A DNA stretch of 7,014 nt, taken from the NCBI GenBank assembly GCA_004357005.1, contig SMWH01000169.1, positions 1 through 7,014 on the forward strand. Direction: 5' to 3'. The position numbers and the translations under genes were made by a program. The notes under the pieces were generated by a model. That model did not search any database. It was given only the letters and a program-made list of their open reading frames with translations, and had not been told where the DNA came from. This document shows, piece by piece, positions 1 to 5,955 of this stretch. Positions within the stretch are counted from its first letter, which is position 1; each line of letters opens with the position of its first letter. Source of the DNA: Gammaproteobacteria bacterium (GTDB taxonomy: Bacteria > Pseudomonadota > Gammaproteobacteria > SMWH01).

Positions 1-267
1 GGGCACCAGCAGGTCCTCGCCACCTTTGCCGCTGCGTTCCCGGCCGGCGCCGCCTTGACCACGTTGGGCCTTGAAGCGTCGCCGATGGCGGAAGTCCACC
101 AGCGTATTGATGCCCTCATCGGCCACCAGGTACACGCTGCCGCCCTTGCCGCCATCACCTCCGTCAGGCCCGCCCCTGGGAACGCGCTTCTCGCGACGGA
201 AACTGACGCAGCCGTTACCACCGTCTCCGGCAATAACGTTGATCGTCGCTTCATCAACGAATTTCAT
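1..267 (-). CDS. obgE: Obg family GTPase, N-terminal part (cut by window edge)
   Basis: This is the first 89 codons of the Obg/CgtA GTPase, an essential protein of late 50S ribosome assembly that also links to the stringent response. It starts MKFVDEATINVIAGDGGNG, the standard Obg opening. The visible part is the glycine-rich Obg fold (VPRGGPDGGDGGKGGSVYLVAD, split here as VPRGGPDGGDGG and KGGSVYLVAD, around residues 29-50), followed by TLVDFRHRRRFKAQRGQGG. The GTPase domain lies beyond position 1 and is not in the window. The start is clear from homology. The upstream Shine-Dalgarno is poor (GGACGG just before the ATG). It follows rplU and rpmA in the usual order, but a terminator-like hairpin at 363-388 separates it from them, so it may have its own promoter in the 95 bp before its start. 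I saw no convincing one. Confidence 0.96.
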   Translation of the reverse strand, partial: MKFVDEATINVIAGDGGNGCVSFRREKRVPRGGPDGGDGGKGGSVYLVADEGINTLVDFRHRRRFKAQRGQGGAGRERSGKGGEDLLVP

Positions 268-362
268 GACCGTCCGGCCCGCAACAGCTGTCGATATGTG
301 ACTGATACGCCTTCATGCTGTCGCTGCGGGGTCCCTCTAATGGCTTTTTGGTGGCATTGAAT

Positions 363-388
363 AAACAAAACCCGGCACACCGCCGGGC
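363..388 (-). terminator. Rho-independent terminator after rpmA
   Basis: Read on the minus strand, a GC stem (GCCCGGC pairing with GCCGGG, 5-nt loop) is followed by TTTTGTTTATT. The plus strand also has CTTTT after the stem, so it could work weakly both ways. It lies downstream of rpmA and the two REP-like hairpins and upstream of obgE. It probably ends or attenuates the rplU-rpmA transcript. No experiment is implied; the call rests on stem and U-tract geometry. Confidence 0.75.
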
Positions 389-397
389 TTTTGCGAG

Positions 398-422
398 GAT
401 TCGCGGCTGGAAAGCCGCCCCT
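398..422. repeat. REP-like palindromic repeat, copy 1
   Basis: This is a 25-bp unit starting GATTCGCGGCTGGAAAGCCG and ending CCCCT. It contains a 6-bp stem, GCGGCT (403-408) with AGCCGC (413-418), and a GGAA loop. It matches the second copy at 431-455 at 24 of 25 positions. The sequence closely resembles dispersed REP elements of gammaproteobacteria (GTAGG-x-GCGGCTTTCCAGCCGCGA type). That assignment is from memory of the motif, not from a search. Confidence 0.7.
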
Positions 423-430
423 GCAGAATC

Positions 431-455
431 GATTCGCGGCTGGAAAACCGCCCCT
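431..455. repeat. REP-like palindromic repeat, copy 2, overlapping rpmA stop
   Basis: This is the second 25-bp unit, in direct orientation to copy 1, with 8 bp between them and one difference (A447 for G414) that weakens the stem to GCGG/CCGC. Its right end runs into the rpmA stop codon: bases 454-455 belong to both. On the minus strand the usual GTAGG edge of this repeat class reads as the TAG stop of rpmA. The pair may stabilise the 3' end of the rplU-rpmA mRNA, as REP hairpins are known to do elsewhere. Confidence 0.7.
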
Positions 456-714
456 ACGAGGACGGAACCACGCTGACCGTCTTGCGCTTCTTCGGGCCCT
501 TGATTTCGAAGGTGACGTTGCCGTCCACCTTGGCAAACAGGGTGTAGTCCTTCCCACATCCGACATTTGTCCCCGGATGAAAGTGCGTGCCACGCTGCCG
601 GACAATAATATTGCCGGCCTGCACAGCTTCTCCGCCAAAGCGTTTTACACCGAGACGTTTGGAGTGTGAATCGCGACCGTTACGTGTGCTGCCGCCTGCT
701 TTTTTGTGAGCCAT
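454..714 (-). CDS. rpmA: 50S ribosomal protein L27
   Basis: L27 is a large-subunit protein whose N-terminal tail reaches toward the peptidyl transferase centre. The 86-aa product begins MAHKKAGGSTRNGRDSHSKR and continues LGVKRFGGEAVQAGNIIVRQRG-type core sequence (residues 21-42) and THFHPGTNVGCGKDYTLFA (43-61), all diagnostic. Length matches the family (about 85 aa), and there is no Firmicutes-type cleaved leader. It starts 21 bp after rplU, with AGAGG upstream as ribosome binding site, so the two are almost certainly one operon. The C-terminus (SVVPSS) ends at a TAG that is the edge of a REP-like repeat, so the last residues may have been changed by insertion of that repeat. Confidence 0.98.
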   Translation of the reverse strand: MAHKKAGGSTRNGRDSHSKRLGVKRFGGEAVQAGNIIVRQRGTHFHPGTNVGCGKDYTLFAKVDGNVTFEIKGPKKRKTVSVVPSS

Positions 715-735
715 GAACCTGCTGCCTCTTTGACC

Positions 736-1239
736 CTAGTCTTTCCGAGCTGCCTTCTTCTTCGCCGTTTTCCTGGCCGTCTTTTTCTTGGCGGTCTTCC
801 CGATCGTTTTTGCTGCCGCCTTCTTCGCAGGCGCTTTCTTGGCGGTCTTTTTCACCACCTTCCTGGCGGCGGCTTTCTCCGCAGGCGCCTTGGCGGTCCT
901 GGTTGCTGCCTTCTTGCCCGCCGCGCCTTTGCCGGCGACCGCGGTGATTTCCACTTCCGTATAGTTTTGCCGGTGTCCCATGTGCCTGCGATAGTTCTTG
1001 CGGCGCTTGAACTTGATGATCTCGATCTTGTCGCCGCGCCCGTGGGCTCGCACCGTGGCGCTGACAGTCTCACCGTCCAGGAAGGGCTGGCCGATACGTG
1101 AGGCATCGCCCTCACCGACCATCAACACCTTGTCGAAGGTGATGGTGCTGCCGGCTTCGGCGTCCAGCTTTTCGACGCGGATCACATCGCCCGCCGAGAC
1201 CCGGTACTGTTTGCCACCCGTGGCGATAACCGCATACAT
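736..1239 (-). CDS. rplU: 50S ribosomal protein L21 with Lys/Ala-rich C-terminal tail
   Basis: L21 binds 23S rRNA in the large subunit. Residues 1-103 are the ordinary L21 core: MYAVIATGGKQYRVSAGD at the start, then IIKFKRRKNYRRHMGHRQ (about 75-91) and YTEVEITAV. Residues 104-167 are an extra tail made almost only of Lys, Ala, Thr and Arg (KKAATRTAKA, KKAPAKKAAAKT, KKAARKD), resembling histone H1-like or AlgP-like tails. E. coli L21 stops near residue 103. The tail DNA contains an exact 15-nt direct repeat (784-798 and 835-849), so it probably grew by in-frame duplication. Two ATGs are possible: 1239 (MYAVI, as in the family; GGAG 10 nt upstream) and 1245 (MHMYAVI; GGAG only 4 nt upstream). 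I chose 1239. It is first gene of the operon with rpmA. Confidence 0.96.
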   Translation of the reverse strand: MYAVIATGGKQYRVSAGDVIRVEKLDAEAGSTITFDKVLMVGEGDASRIGQPFLDGETVSATVRAHGRGDKIEIIKFKRRKNYRRHMGHRQNYTEVEITAVAGKGAAGKKAATRTAKAPAEKAAARKVVKKTAKKAPAKKAAAKTIGKTAKKKTARKTAKKKAARKD

Positions 1240-1289
1240 GTGCATTCGGCTCCGTAACTAATTGATTTATATAAGCTTTTTAAGCGCTT

Positions 1290-1308
1290 CCCGGACGTCC
1301 TGTCCGGG
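1290..1308 (-). promoter_or_regulatory. Hairpin in the rplU mRNA leader
   Basis: A perfect 7-bp stem (CCCGGAC at 1290-1296, GTCCGGG at 1302-1308) with a 5-nt loop would sit near the 5' end of the rplU leader, about 50 nt before the start codon. Downstream on the minus strand comes an A/T-rich stretch (CTTAAAAAGCTTATATAAATC) without a clear U-tract, so it is not a normal terminator. It may protect the 5' end or take part in control by ribosomal protein. No known leader family is recognised. Confidence 0.4.
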
Positions 1309-1319
1309 CGAAGGGGCGC

Positions 1320-1348
1320 ATTTTACTGGCAGCGATGGTCCGGGTCAA
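1320..1348 (-). promoter_or_regulatory. sigma70-type promoter of rplU-rpmA
   Basis: On the minus strand, TTGACC (-35, bases 1343-1348) and TAAAAT (-10, bases 1320-1325) are separated by exactly 17 bp. The expected start near 1312-1314 follows a GC-rich stretch (GCGCCCC), the discriminator type typical of ribosomal genes under stringent control. This would give a leader of about 70 nt ahead of rplU. Confidence 0.75.
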
Positions 1349-1384
1349 CGTTCGAAGACCTTGATCTGGTGGGCTTTTTTGCCC

Positions 1385-1486
1385 GGGGACCAAAAAGGGG
1401 ACAGTTCCCTCATTTCCTCAAGTACTCGGTACACGGTAAGCGCTGCGTGGAAATGGGGGAACTGCCCCCTTTTTGGAACTGTCCCC
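1385..1486. repeat. 102-bp inverted-repeat element (REP/MITE-like)
   Basis: Two 28-bp arms (1390-1417 and 1449-1476) are inverted copies with two mismatches, flanked by GGGGAC (1385-1390) and its complement GTCCCC (1481-1486). The motif GGGGACAGTTCC occurs exactly at 1397-1408 (plus) and 1475-1486 (minus), with a variant GGGGGCAGTTCC at 1458-1469 (minus). The 31-bp centre holds a small GTAC/GTAC hairpin. Such GGGGACAGTTCC motifs are, from memory, common beside REP-associated (Y1, IS200-like) transposase genes in gammaproteobacteria. No transposase is present here, so it would be a non-autonomous unit. It lies between the rplU promoter and uvrA. Confidence 0.7.
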
Positions 1487-1581
1487 AATTTCACGCTCCT
1501 GCAAAAGTGAGTAACACGGGGTGGGGCCCGCCCGCGCCCAACTGTTAAGATGTTCGGTTTGGCCTTTTTGACGCAAAAACC

Positions 1582-4443
1582 ATGGACAGCATCCAGATTC
1601 GCGGGGCCCGTACCCACAATTTGAAAAACGTGGATCTGGATCTGCCCCGGGACAAACTGATCGTCATCACGGGACTATCGGGATCCGGCAAGTCCTCTCT
1701 GGCCTTCGACACCCTCTACGCCGAGGGGCAACGGCGTTATGTGGAATCGCTGTCTACGTATGCCAGGCAATTCCTGTCGGTGATGGAAAAACCGGACGTG
1801 GACCACATCGAGGGCCTGTCGCCGGCAATCTCCATTGAACAAAAGTCCACCTCCCACAACCCACGGTCCACCGTTGGGACGATTACGGAGATCTACGACT
1901 ACCTGCGTCTGCTGTTCGCGCGGGTGGGCACACCCAAATGCCCGGATCACGGCACGGTGCTGGAGGCGCAAACAGTCAGCCAGATGGTCGACCAGGTCCT
2001 GGCCCTGGAAGAAGGCAGCAAATGGATGCTGCTGGCGCCGATAGTCCAGGAACGCAAGGGCGAACATCTGAAACTGTTGGATGAGCTGCGGGCCCAGGGC
2101 TTCGTGCGTGCCCGTGTGGACGGGAAGGTGTGCGAGCTGGACGCGGTCCCGAAACTGGCGCTGCGCAAGAAGCACAGCATCGAAGCAGTCGTGGACCGTT
2201 TTCGGGTTCGGCCGGATCTGCAACTGCGACTCGCGGAATCCTTCGAGACAGCGTTGCGACTTTCCGACGGGCTGGCCAATGTCGTACCCATGGACGACGC
2301 CGCGGACAAGGAGAAAGCCGAGCCGCTGGTTTTTTCTGCCCACTTTGCGTGCCCCCGGTGCGGTTACAGCCTGAGCGAACTGGAGCCGCGGCTGTTTTCC
2401 TTCAACAACCCGGTGGGCGCCTGCCCGGATTGCGACGGTCTTGGCGTTCGTCAGTTCTTCGACCCGGACCGGGTCGTGGCGCATTCGGAGCTGAGCCTGG
2501 CGGGTGGCGCGGTCCGCGGCTGGGACCGGCGCAACGTCTATTACTTCCAGTTGATCCGTTCACTGGCCCGGCACTACGGCTTCGACATTGAAATACCGTT
2601 CCAGAACCTGCCGAAAAAGATCCAGAAAGCGGTGTTGTATGGCAGCGGTGACGAGGCCATCGAGTTTCGCTACTACTCCGATGGCGGCGGCACCGTCAAG
2701 CGCCGCCACCGCTTCGAGGGAATCCTCCCCAACATGGAACGCCGTTACCGGGAAACCGAATCCAACGCGGTGCGCGAGGAACTGGCCAAGTACCTGAGCC
2801 AGAAACCCTGCAAAGGCTGCAACGGAACACGTTTGAACCGGGCTGCGCGACACGTGACGGTGGCCGAGCACAACCTGCCGGCGATCACCGGACTTCCCAT
2901 CGACCAGGCGCTCGCCTTCTTCCACGACCTGGACCTGCCCGGCAGGCGCGGCGAGATCGCCGACAAGATCGTCAAGGAGATCCACACCCGGCTGCATTTC
3001 CTGGCTAACGTCGGACTCGAGTACCTGACCCTGGAGCGCCAGGCGGACACCCTGTCCGGCGGTGAAGCTCAACGTATTCGGTTGGCCAGCCAGATCGGCG
3101 CCGGGCTGGTGGGGGTCATGTATATCCTGGATGAGCCCTCAATCGGACTGCACCAGCGCGACAACCAACGCCTGCTGGACACCCTCACCCATCTGCGGGA
3201 CCTGGGCAACACGGTGATCGTAGTGGAACATGACGAAGAGACCGTGCGCGCCGCCGATCACGTGGTGGATATCGGTCCCGGCGCCGGCATCCACGGCGGA
3301 CGGATCGTGGCCCAGGGCCTGCCCGAGGACATCATGGCCTGTTCCGAATCCCTGACCGGTCAGTACCTGTCGGGCAAGCGGTGCATCCCGGTGCCGGTCA
3401 TGCGCACGCCGCCGGATGCCAAACGGGTCGTGGTGGTGGAGGGCGCCACGGGCAACAACCTGCAAAGCGTGGACTTCGAGATCCCCGCCGGACTCCTGAT
3501 GTGCGTCACCGGCGTGTCGGGTTCCGGCAAATCCACTCTCGTTAACGACACCCTGTACCGGCTTACCGCGCGGGAACTCAACGGCGCCCGGGAAGAGCCG
3601 GCCCCCTTCAAGAGCGTCAAGAACCTGGACCTGTTCGACAAGGTGGTGGCTATCGACCAGAGTCCCATCGGCCGCACGCCCCGCTCCAACCCGGCTACCT
3701 ATACCGGGCTGTTCACGCCGATCCGGGAGCTGTTTGCCGGGACCCAGGAAGCCCGTTCCCGGGGTTACCGGCCGGGCCGTTTCAGTTTCAACGTCAAGGG
3801 CGGACGCTGCGAGGCCTGCCAGGGCGACGGTGTGATCCGGGTGGAAATGCATTTCCTGCCGGACATCTACGTTCCCTGTGATGTCTGCAAAAGCAAACGC
3901 TATAACCGGGAGACCCTGGAAATACGCTACAAGGGCCGCACGATCCACGAGGTTCTGCAAATGACCGTGGAGGAAGCCCTGGGGTTTTTCAGTCCGGTTC
4001 CCACCATCGCGCGCAAACTGCAAACCCTGATGGACGTGGGTCTGTCCTATCTCCACCTGGGCCAGCGCGCCACCACGCTTTCGGGAGGCGAGGCCCAGCG
4101 CATCAAGCTGGCCCGGGAACTGTCCAAGCGCGGCACCGGCAAGACCCTCTACATCCTGGACGAGCCCACCACGGGTCTGCACTTCCACGATATCGGACAG
4201 TTGCTGCGGGTACTGCAACGTCTGCGGGATCAGGGCAACACGGTGGTGGTGATCGAGCACAACCTGGATGTGATCAAGACCGCGGACTGGATCGTGGACC
4301 TGGGACCGGAGGGAGGTGACAAGGGGGGCCGCATCATCGCGACGGGCACGCCGGAAGACGTGGCCAACCAGCCTGACTCCTACACGGGTCAGTACCTGGC
4401 CCGGATGTTCGAGCGGGATGCGGCGCGGCGCAAGCGCACCTGA
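1582..4443 (+). CDS. uvrA: Excinuclease ABC subunit A
   Basis: UvrA is the damage-sensing ATPase of nucleotide excision repair. It dimerises, finds distorted DNA and loads UvrB. The 953-aa product is full length (E. coli about 940) and starts MDSIQIRGARTHNLKN, as expected. First ATPase half: Walker A GLSGSGKS (31-38), zinc-binding C257/C260/C281/C284, CKGC (410-413), signature LSGGEAQR (491-498) and Walker B MYILDEPS (513-520). Second half: Walker A GVSGSGKS (644-651), zinc-binding C743/C746/C766/C769, signature LSGGEAQR (833-840) and Walker B LYILDEPT (856-863). Nothing essential is missing. No strong Shine-Dalgarno precedes the ATG, and no clean LexA box is seen. It is transcribed away from rplU and converges with the pilin genes, leaving only 22 bp to the end of the last pilin gene, with no terminator visible there. 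Confidence 0.99.
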   Translation: MDSIQIRGARTHNLKNVDLDLPRDKLIVITGLSGSGKSSLAFDTLYAEGQRRYVESLSTYARQFLSVMEKPDVDHIEGLSPAISIEQKSTSHNPRSTVGTITEIYDYLRLLFARVGTPKCPDHGTVLEAQTVSQMVDQVLALEEGSKWMLLAPIVQERKGEHLKLLDELRAQGFVRARVDGKVCELDAVPKLALRKKHSIEAVVDRFRVRPDLQLRLAESFETALRLSDGLANVVPMDDAADKEKAEPLVFSAHFACPRCGYSLSELEPRLFSFNNPVGACPDCDGLGVRQFFDPDRVVAHSELSLAGGAVRGWDRRNVYYFQLIRSLARHYGFDIEIPFQNLPKKIQKAVLYGSGDEAIEFRYYSDGGGTVKRRHRFEGILPNMERRYRETESNAVREELAKYLSQKPCKGCNGTRLNRAARHVTVAEHNLPAITGLPIDQALAFFHDLDLPGRRGEIADKIVKEIHTRLHFLANVGLEYLTLERQADTLSGGEAQRIRLASQIGAGLVGVMYILDEPSIGLHQRDNQRLLDTLTHLRDLGNTVIVVEHDEETVRAADHVVDIGPGAGIHGGRIVAQGLPEDIMACSESLTGQYLSGKRCIPVPVMRTPPDAKRVVVVEGATGNNLQSVDFEIPAGLLMCVTGVSGSGKSTLVNDTLYRLTARELNGAREEPAPFKSVKNLDLFDKVVAIDQSPIGRTPRSNPATYTGLFTPIRELFAGTQEARSRGYRPGRFSFNVKGGRCEACQGDGVIRVEMHFLPDIYVPCDVCKSKRYNRETLEIRYKGRTIHEVLQMTVEEALGFFSPVPTIARKLQTLMDVGLSYLHLGQRATTLSGGEAQRIKLARELSKRGTGKTLYILDEPTTGLHFHDIGQLLRVLQRLRDQGNTVVVIEHNLDVIKTADWIVDLGPEGGDKGGRIIATGTPEDVANQPDSYTGQYLARMFERDAARRKRT

Positions 4444-4465
4444 TCCGGATACTGCCTCGGCGGGA

Positions 4466-5074
4466 TTACTCTACGACGGGCGGAAAATCACACTCGCCGC
4501 CCGTGGCGATTTTCGAGATGGCAGGGCGCCCGGACATGCTCACGGAGATCAGCATTCCGGGCATGTCATCGGTGGATTCCTGGTTCATGCAGACTGCCAG
4601 CAGGCCGTTGCCGGCTTCGTCCAGCGCGCCGGAACCACCGTCCACGCTGATCCAGCCATTGAAATATTCGTTCGCCCGGATGGTGATCTGGGGCGGCGAT
4701 TCAGAAGCGACCCAGAGCAGCGTGTCCGTATCCGGGCTGAAGCCGGCATCTCCACTGGACGCTGTATAGATCAGCCAGCCGTCGTCCCACTGCCGCTGTG
4801 CCAGGCCGTTGACGCAATCGCAGTCGGGACCGGTGCAACCTTCTCCGGCCGTCTTGCTGCGACAGAGATTGACTGCCTGGTGGCGTTTGACCGCTTCGCT
4901 GCGGGCGTATTGGATATCGGCCATGAGGCGGAGTGCTTCGTTGCGGACTTCGGTGCCAACGGGCGTGCTTTGGACCCCCGGAACCGCGACACCCAGCAGT
5001 ATGCCGCCCGCGATAATCGCCGCAACGAGTCCAACGAGAGATGCGCCGCGTTGGGTCTTGTGCCTGATGTTCAT
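4466..5074 (-). CDS. GspH/FimT-type minor pilin lacking Glu5
   Basis: This is a 202-aa prepilin-like protein and last of the pilin row. It has a 10-residue basic leader (MNIRHKTQRG) before a prepilin peptidase-type site, then ASLVGLVAAIIAGGILLGVA (11-30), the hydrophobic helix. Mature position 5, normally Glu, is Gly15 (codon GGA at 5030-5032). The globular part has the GspH/FimT pattern: ADIQYARSEAVKR (52-64), DDGWLIY (97-103) and PGMLISVSMSGR (172-183). Six cysteines (71, 80, 85, 87, 162, 195) match those of the two neighbours, but the acidic loop they carry is lost. The start is chosen because it gives the same 10-residue leader as the gene upstream; an in-frame ATG at 5185 would add 37 unlikely residues. 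The ribosome site is weak (AAAAAGACAG). Its ATG overlaps the stop of the preceding tail frame. Likely role: minor component of a type IV pilus or secretion pseudopilus. Confidence 0.88.
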   Translation of the reverse strand: MNIRHKTQRGASLVGLVAAIIAGGILLGVAVPGVQSTPVGTEVRNEALRLMADIQYARSEAVKRHQAVNLCRSKTAGEGCTGPDCDCVNGLAQRQWDDGWLIYTASSGDAGFSPDTDTLLWVASESPPQITIRANEYFNGWISVDGGSGALDEAGNGLLAVCMNQESTDDMPGMLISVSMSGRPAISKIATGGECDFPPVVE

Positions 5075-5232
5075 GGGTCTGTCTTTTTCGAGCCGTTGCA
5101 GCTCTCCTGACAGAACGCGTTGCCCGTCTTGCTGGACGATCCCTGGTTCGTTCCACCGTGCCCGCCGTTGCCCCAACAAGGGCATGGCTTATCATCATTA
5201 TCGTCGTTACGATCGTTTCCCGTTATGGCCGG
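5071..5232 (-). pseudogene. In-frame tail beyond the UGA of the 5233-5835 pilin gene
   Basis: After the UGA stop at 5233-5235 the same reading frame stays open for 53 codons and ends at a UGA (5071-5073) that overlaps the next ATG as ATGA. The peptide starts PAITGNDRNDDNDDK, then CPCWGNGG, then HGGTNQGSSSKTGNAFCQ (5107-5160), ending ESCNGSKKTDP. It contains no ATG, GTG, TTG or CTG codon, so it is not a separate gene. The core is repeated, with several silent differences, after the gene upstream (5868-5921). I read it as an ancestral C-terminal domain cut off by a stop, or one reached by stop readthrough (context UGA-C). Which of these holds cannot be told from the sequence. Confidence 0.55.
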
Positions 5233-5835
5233 TCAGTCGCCAGGCGTGCAGCTTTCGCCCGGGTCCATCATTTTGACCGTGGTACGCCCCGTCATGCTGA
5301 TGGTGATTCTGCGTCCCGGGAGATCCTCGCTGGATTCGCCGTCGTAGCACACGGCGATCTTGCCGTTTTGGTCCCCTCTTGCGATTTGCCCGTTGGCCTG
5401 CAGACCGATGCCATACTTGATGGTGCCGTTGCTCACCATGGTCACCACATCGTCCGGGGGCAAGCCGACAAAAAGCAGTAGTTCCGTGTCCGCGTCAAAA
5501 TCTTTGTCCTTGTCCTCGTCCACAAAAATCAGCCAGCCCATGTCATAGCGAGTGGCTGGAACATCGACACCGCAGCGGCAGGTGCTCGGGTTTGCCGGGT
5601 CGCAGGCTTCGGCATCCGCGATGCAGATGTAGACGCTCTTACCGCGTTTGATGGCCTCGGAGCGGGCCAACTGAATGTCCATCAGAGCCCGGTTGGCCTC
5701 CATTTTCGATGAATTGTTGCCGATCGTACCCATGAAGGCGGGGATGGCCGCGGAGAGCAGGAGACCGGCAACGATCATCGCTGCGAGCAGCTCAACCAGG
5801 GTCACGCCGTTGTGAGATTTGTATGTGGTGATCAT
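5233..5835 (-). CDS. GspH/FimT-type minor pilin (pseudopilin)
   Basis: This 200-aa prepilin has a 10-residue leader (MITTYKSHNG) followed by VTLVELLAAMIVAGLLLSAA (11-30), a textbook class III (type IV pilin) signal with Glu at mature position 5. The helix continues into MDIQLARSEAIKRG (52-65), typical of GspH/FimT. Six cysteines lie at 71, 78, 86, 88, 163 and 196. Residues 106-118 form an acidic loop with Asp at every second place (DEDKDKDFDADTE) after GWLIFV, a possible metal-binding loop. The C-terminal strands read PGRRITISMTGRTTVK (173-188). The ribosome site GGAG sits 8 nt before the ATG, and the ATG overlaps the end of the preceding tail frame. It is most similar to the pilin at 5953-6768. 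Exported and processed by a prepilin peptidase, it would be a minor subunit of a pilus or pseudopilus. The exact system is not shown. Confidence 0.92.
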   Translation of the reverse strand: MITTYKSHNGVTLVELLAAMIVAGLLLSAAIPAFMGTIGNNSSKMEANRALMDIQLARSEAIKRGKSVYICIADAEACDPANPSTCRCGVDVPATRYDMGWLIFVDEDKDKDFDADTELLLFVGLPPDDVVTMVSNGTIKYGIGLQANGQIARGDQNGKIAVCYDGESSEDLPGRRITISMTGRTTVKMMDPGESCTPGD

Positions 5836-5955
5836 CGATCTGTCTCCAGTGTGCCCGTTATGACTCCCTGACAGAACGCGTTACCCGTTTTGCTGCCGGA
5901 AGCCTCGTCGGTGCCACCGTGCTCACCGGCCGGCAACCTGCGTGGATTCCGATCA
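5832..5955 (-). pseudogene. +1-frame tail after the 5953-6768 pilin gene
   Basis: One base out of frame with the end of the upstream pilin gene, a reading frame runs through the Asp-codon repeat and on to a UGA (5832-5834) overlapping the next ATG as ATGA. Its peptide includes DRNPRRLPAGE, then HGGTDEASGSKTGNAFCQ (5868-5921), then GVITGTLETDR. The core is the same length (18 codons) and clearly homologous to that at 5107-5160, and several codons differ only silently. An ATG run at 5958-5966, formed by the GAT repeat read in the other frame, could start a 44-aa peptide, but no ribosome site is evident. It is best read as a C-terminal domain separated by a frameshift, or one joined by +1 recoding. 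Confidence 0.5.

Noticed and set aside
254..313. Small minus-strand peptide (about 20 codons) overlapping the obgE start
   Set aside because: It has no ribosome site and no conservation evidence, and ends just inside obgE. A leader peptide is possible but unsupported.
1542..1557. Possible LexA (SOS) box before uvrA, CTGTTAAGATGTTCGG
   Set aside because: The left half CTGT fits, but the right half is TCGG instead of ACAG. With two mismatches in the core it is too weak to call, although uvrA is SOS-regulated in E. coli.
3139..4260. 373-codon minus-strand open frame inside uvrA
   Set aside because: It is wholly antisense to conserved UvrA ATPase sequence and has low-complexity Gly/Ala/Val/His composition without a domain. 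It is a shadow frame.
4316..5110. 264-codon plus-strand open frame over the end of uvrA and the last pilin gene
   Set aside because: It overlaps two well-supported genes in other frames and lacks recognisable domains. It is an antisense artefact of GC-rich codon use.
5075..5185. N-terminal extension of the last pilin to the ATG at 5185
   Set aside because: It would put 37 extra residues before a normal 10-residue leader and overlaps the conserved HGGT...FCQ tail frame, which explains this DNA better.
5233..5235. UGA as a selenocysteine codon
   Set aside because: No selenoprotein family is recognised and no clear SECIS-like hairpin directly after the UGA was seen. Plain readthrough or decay is simpler.
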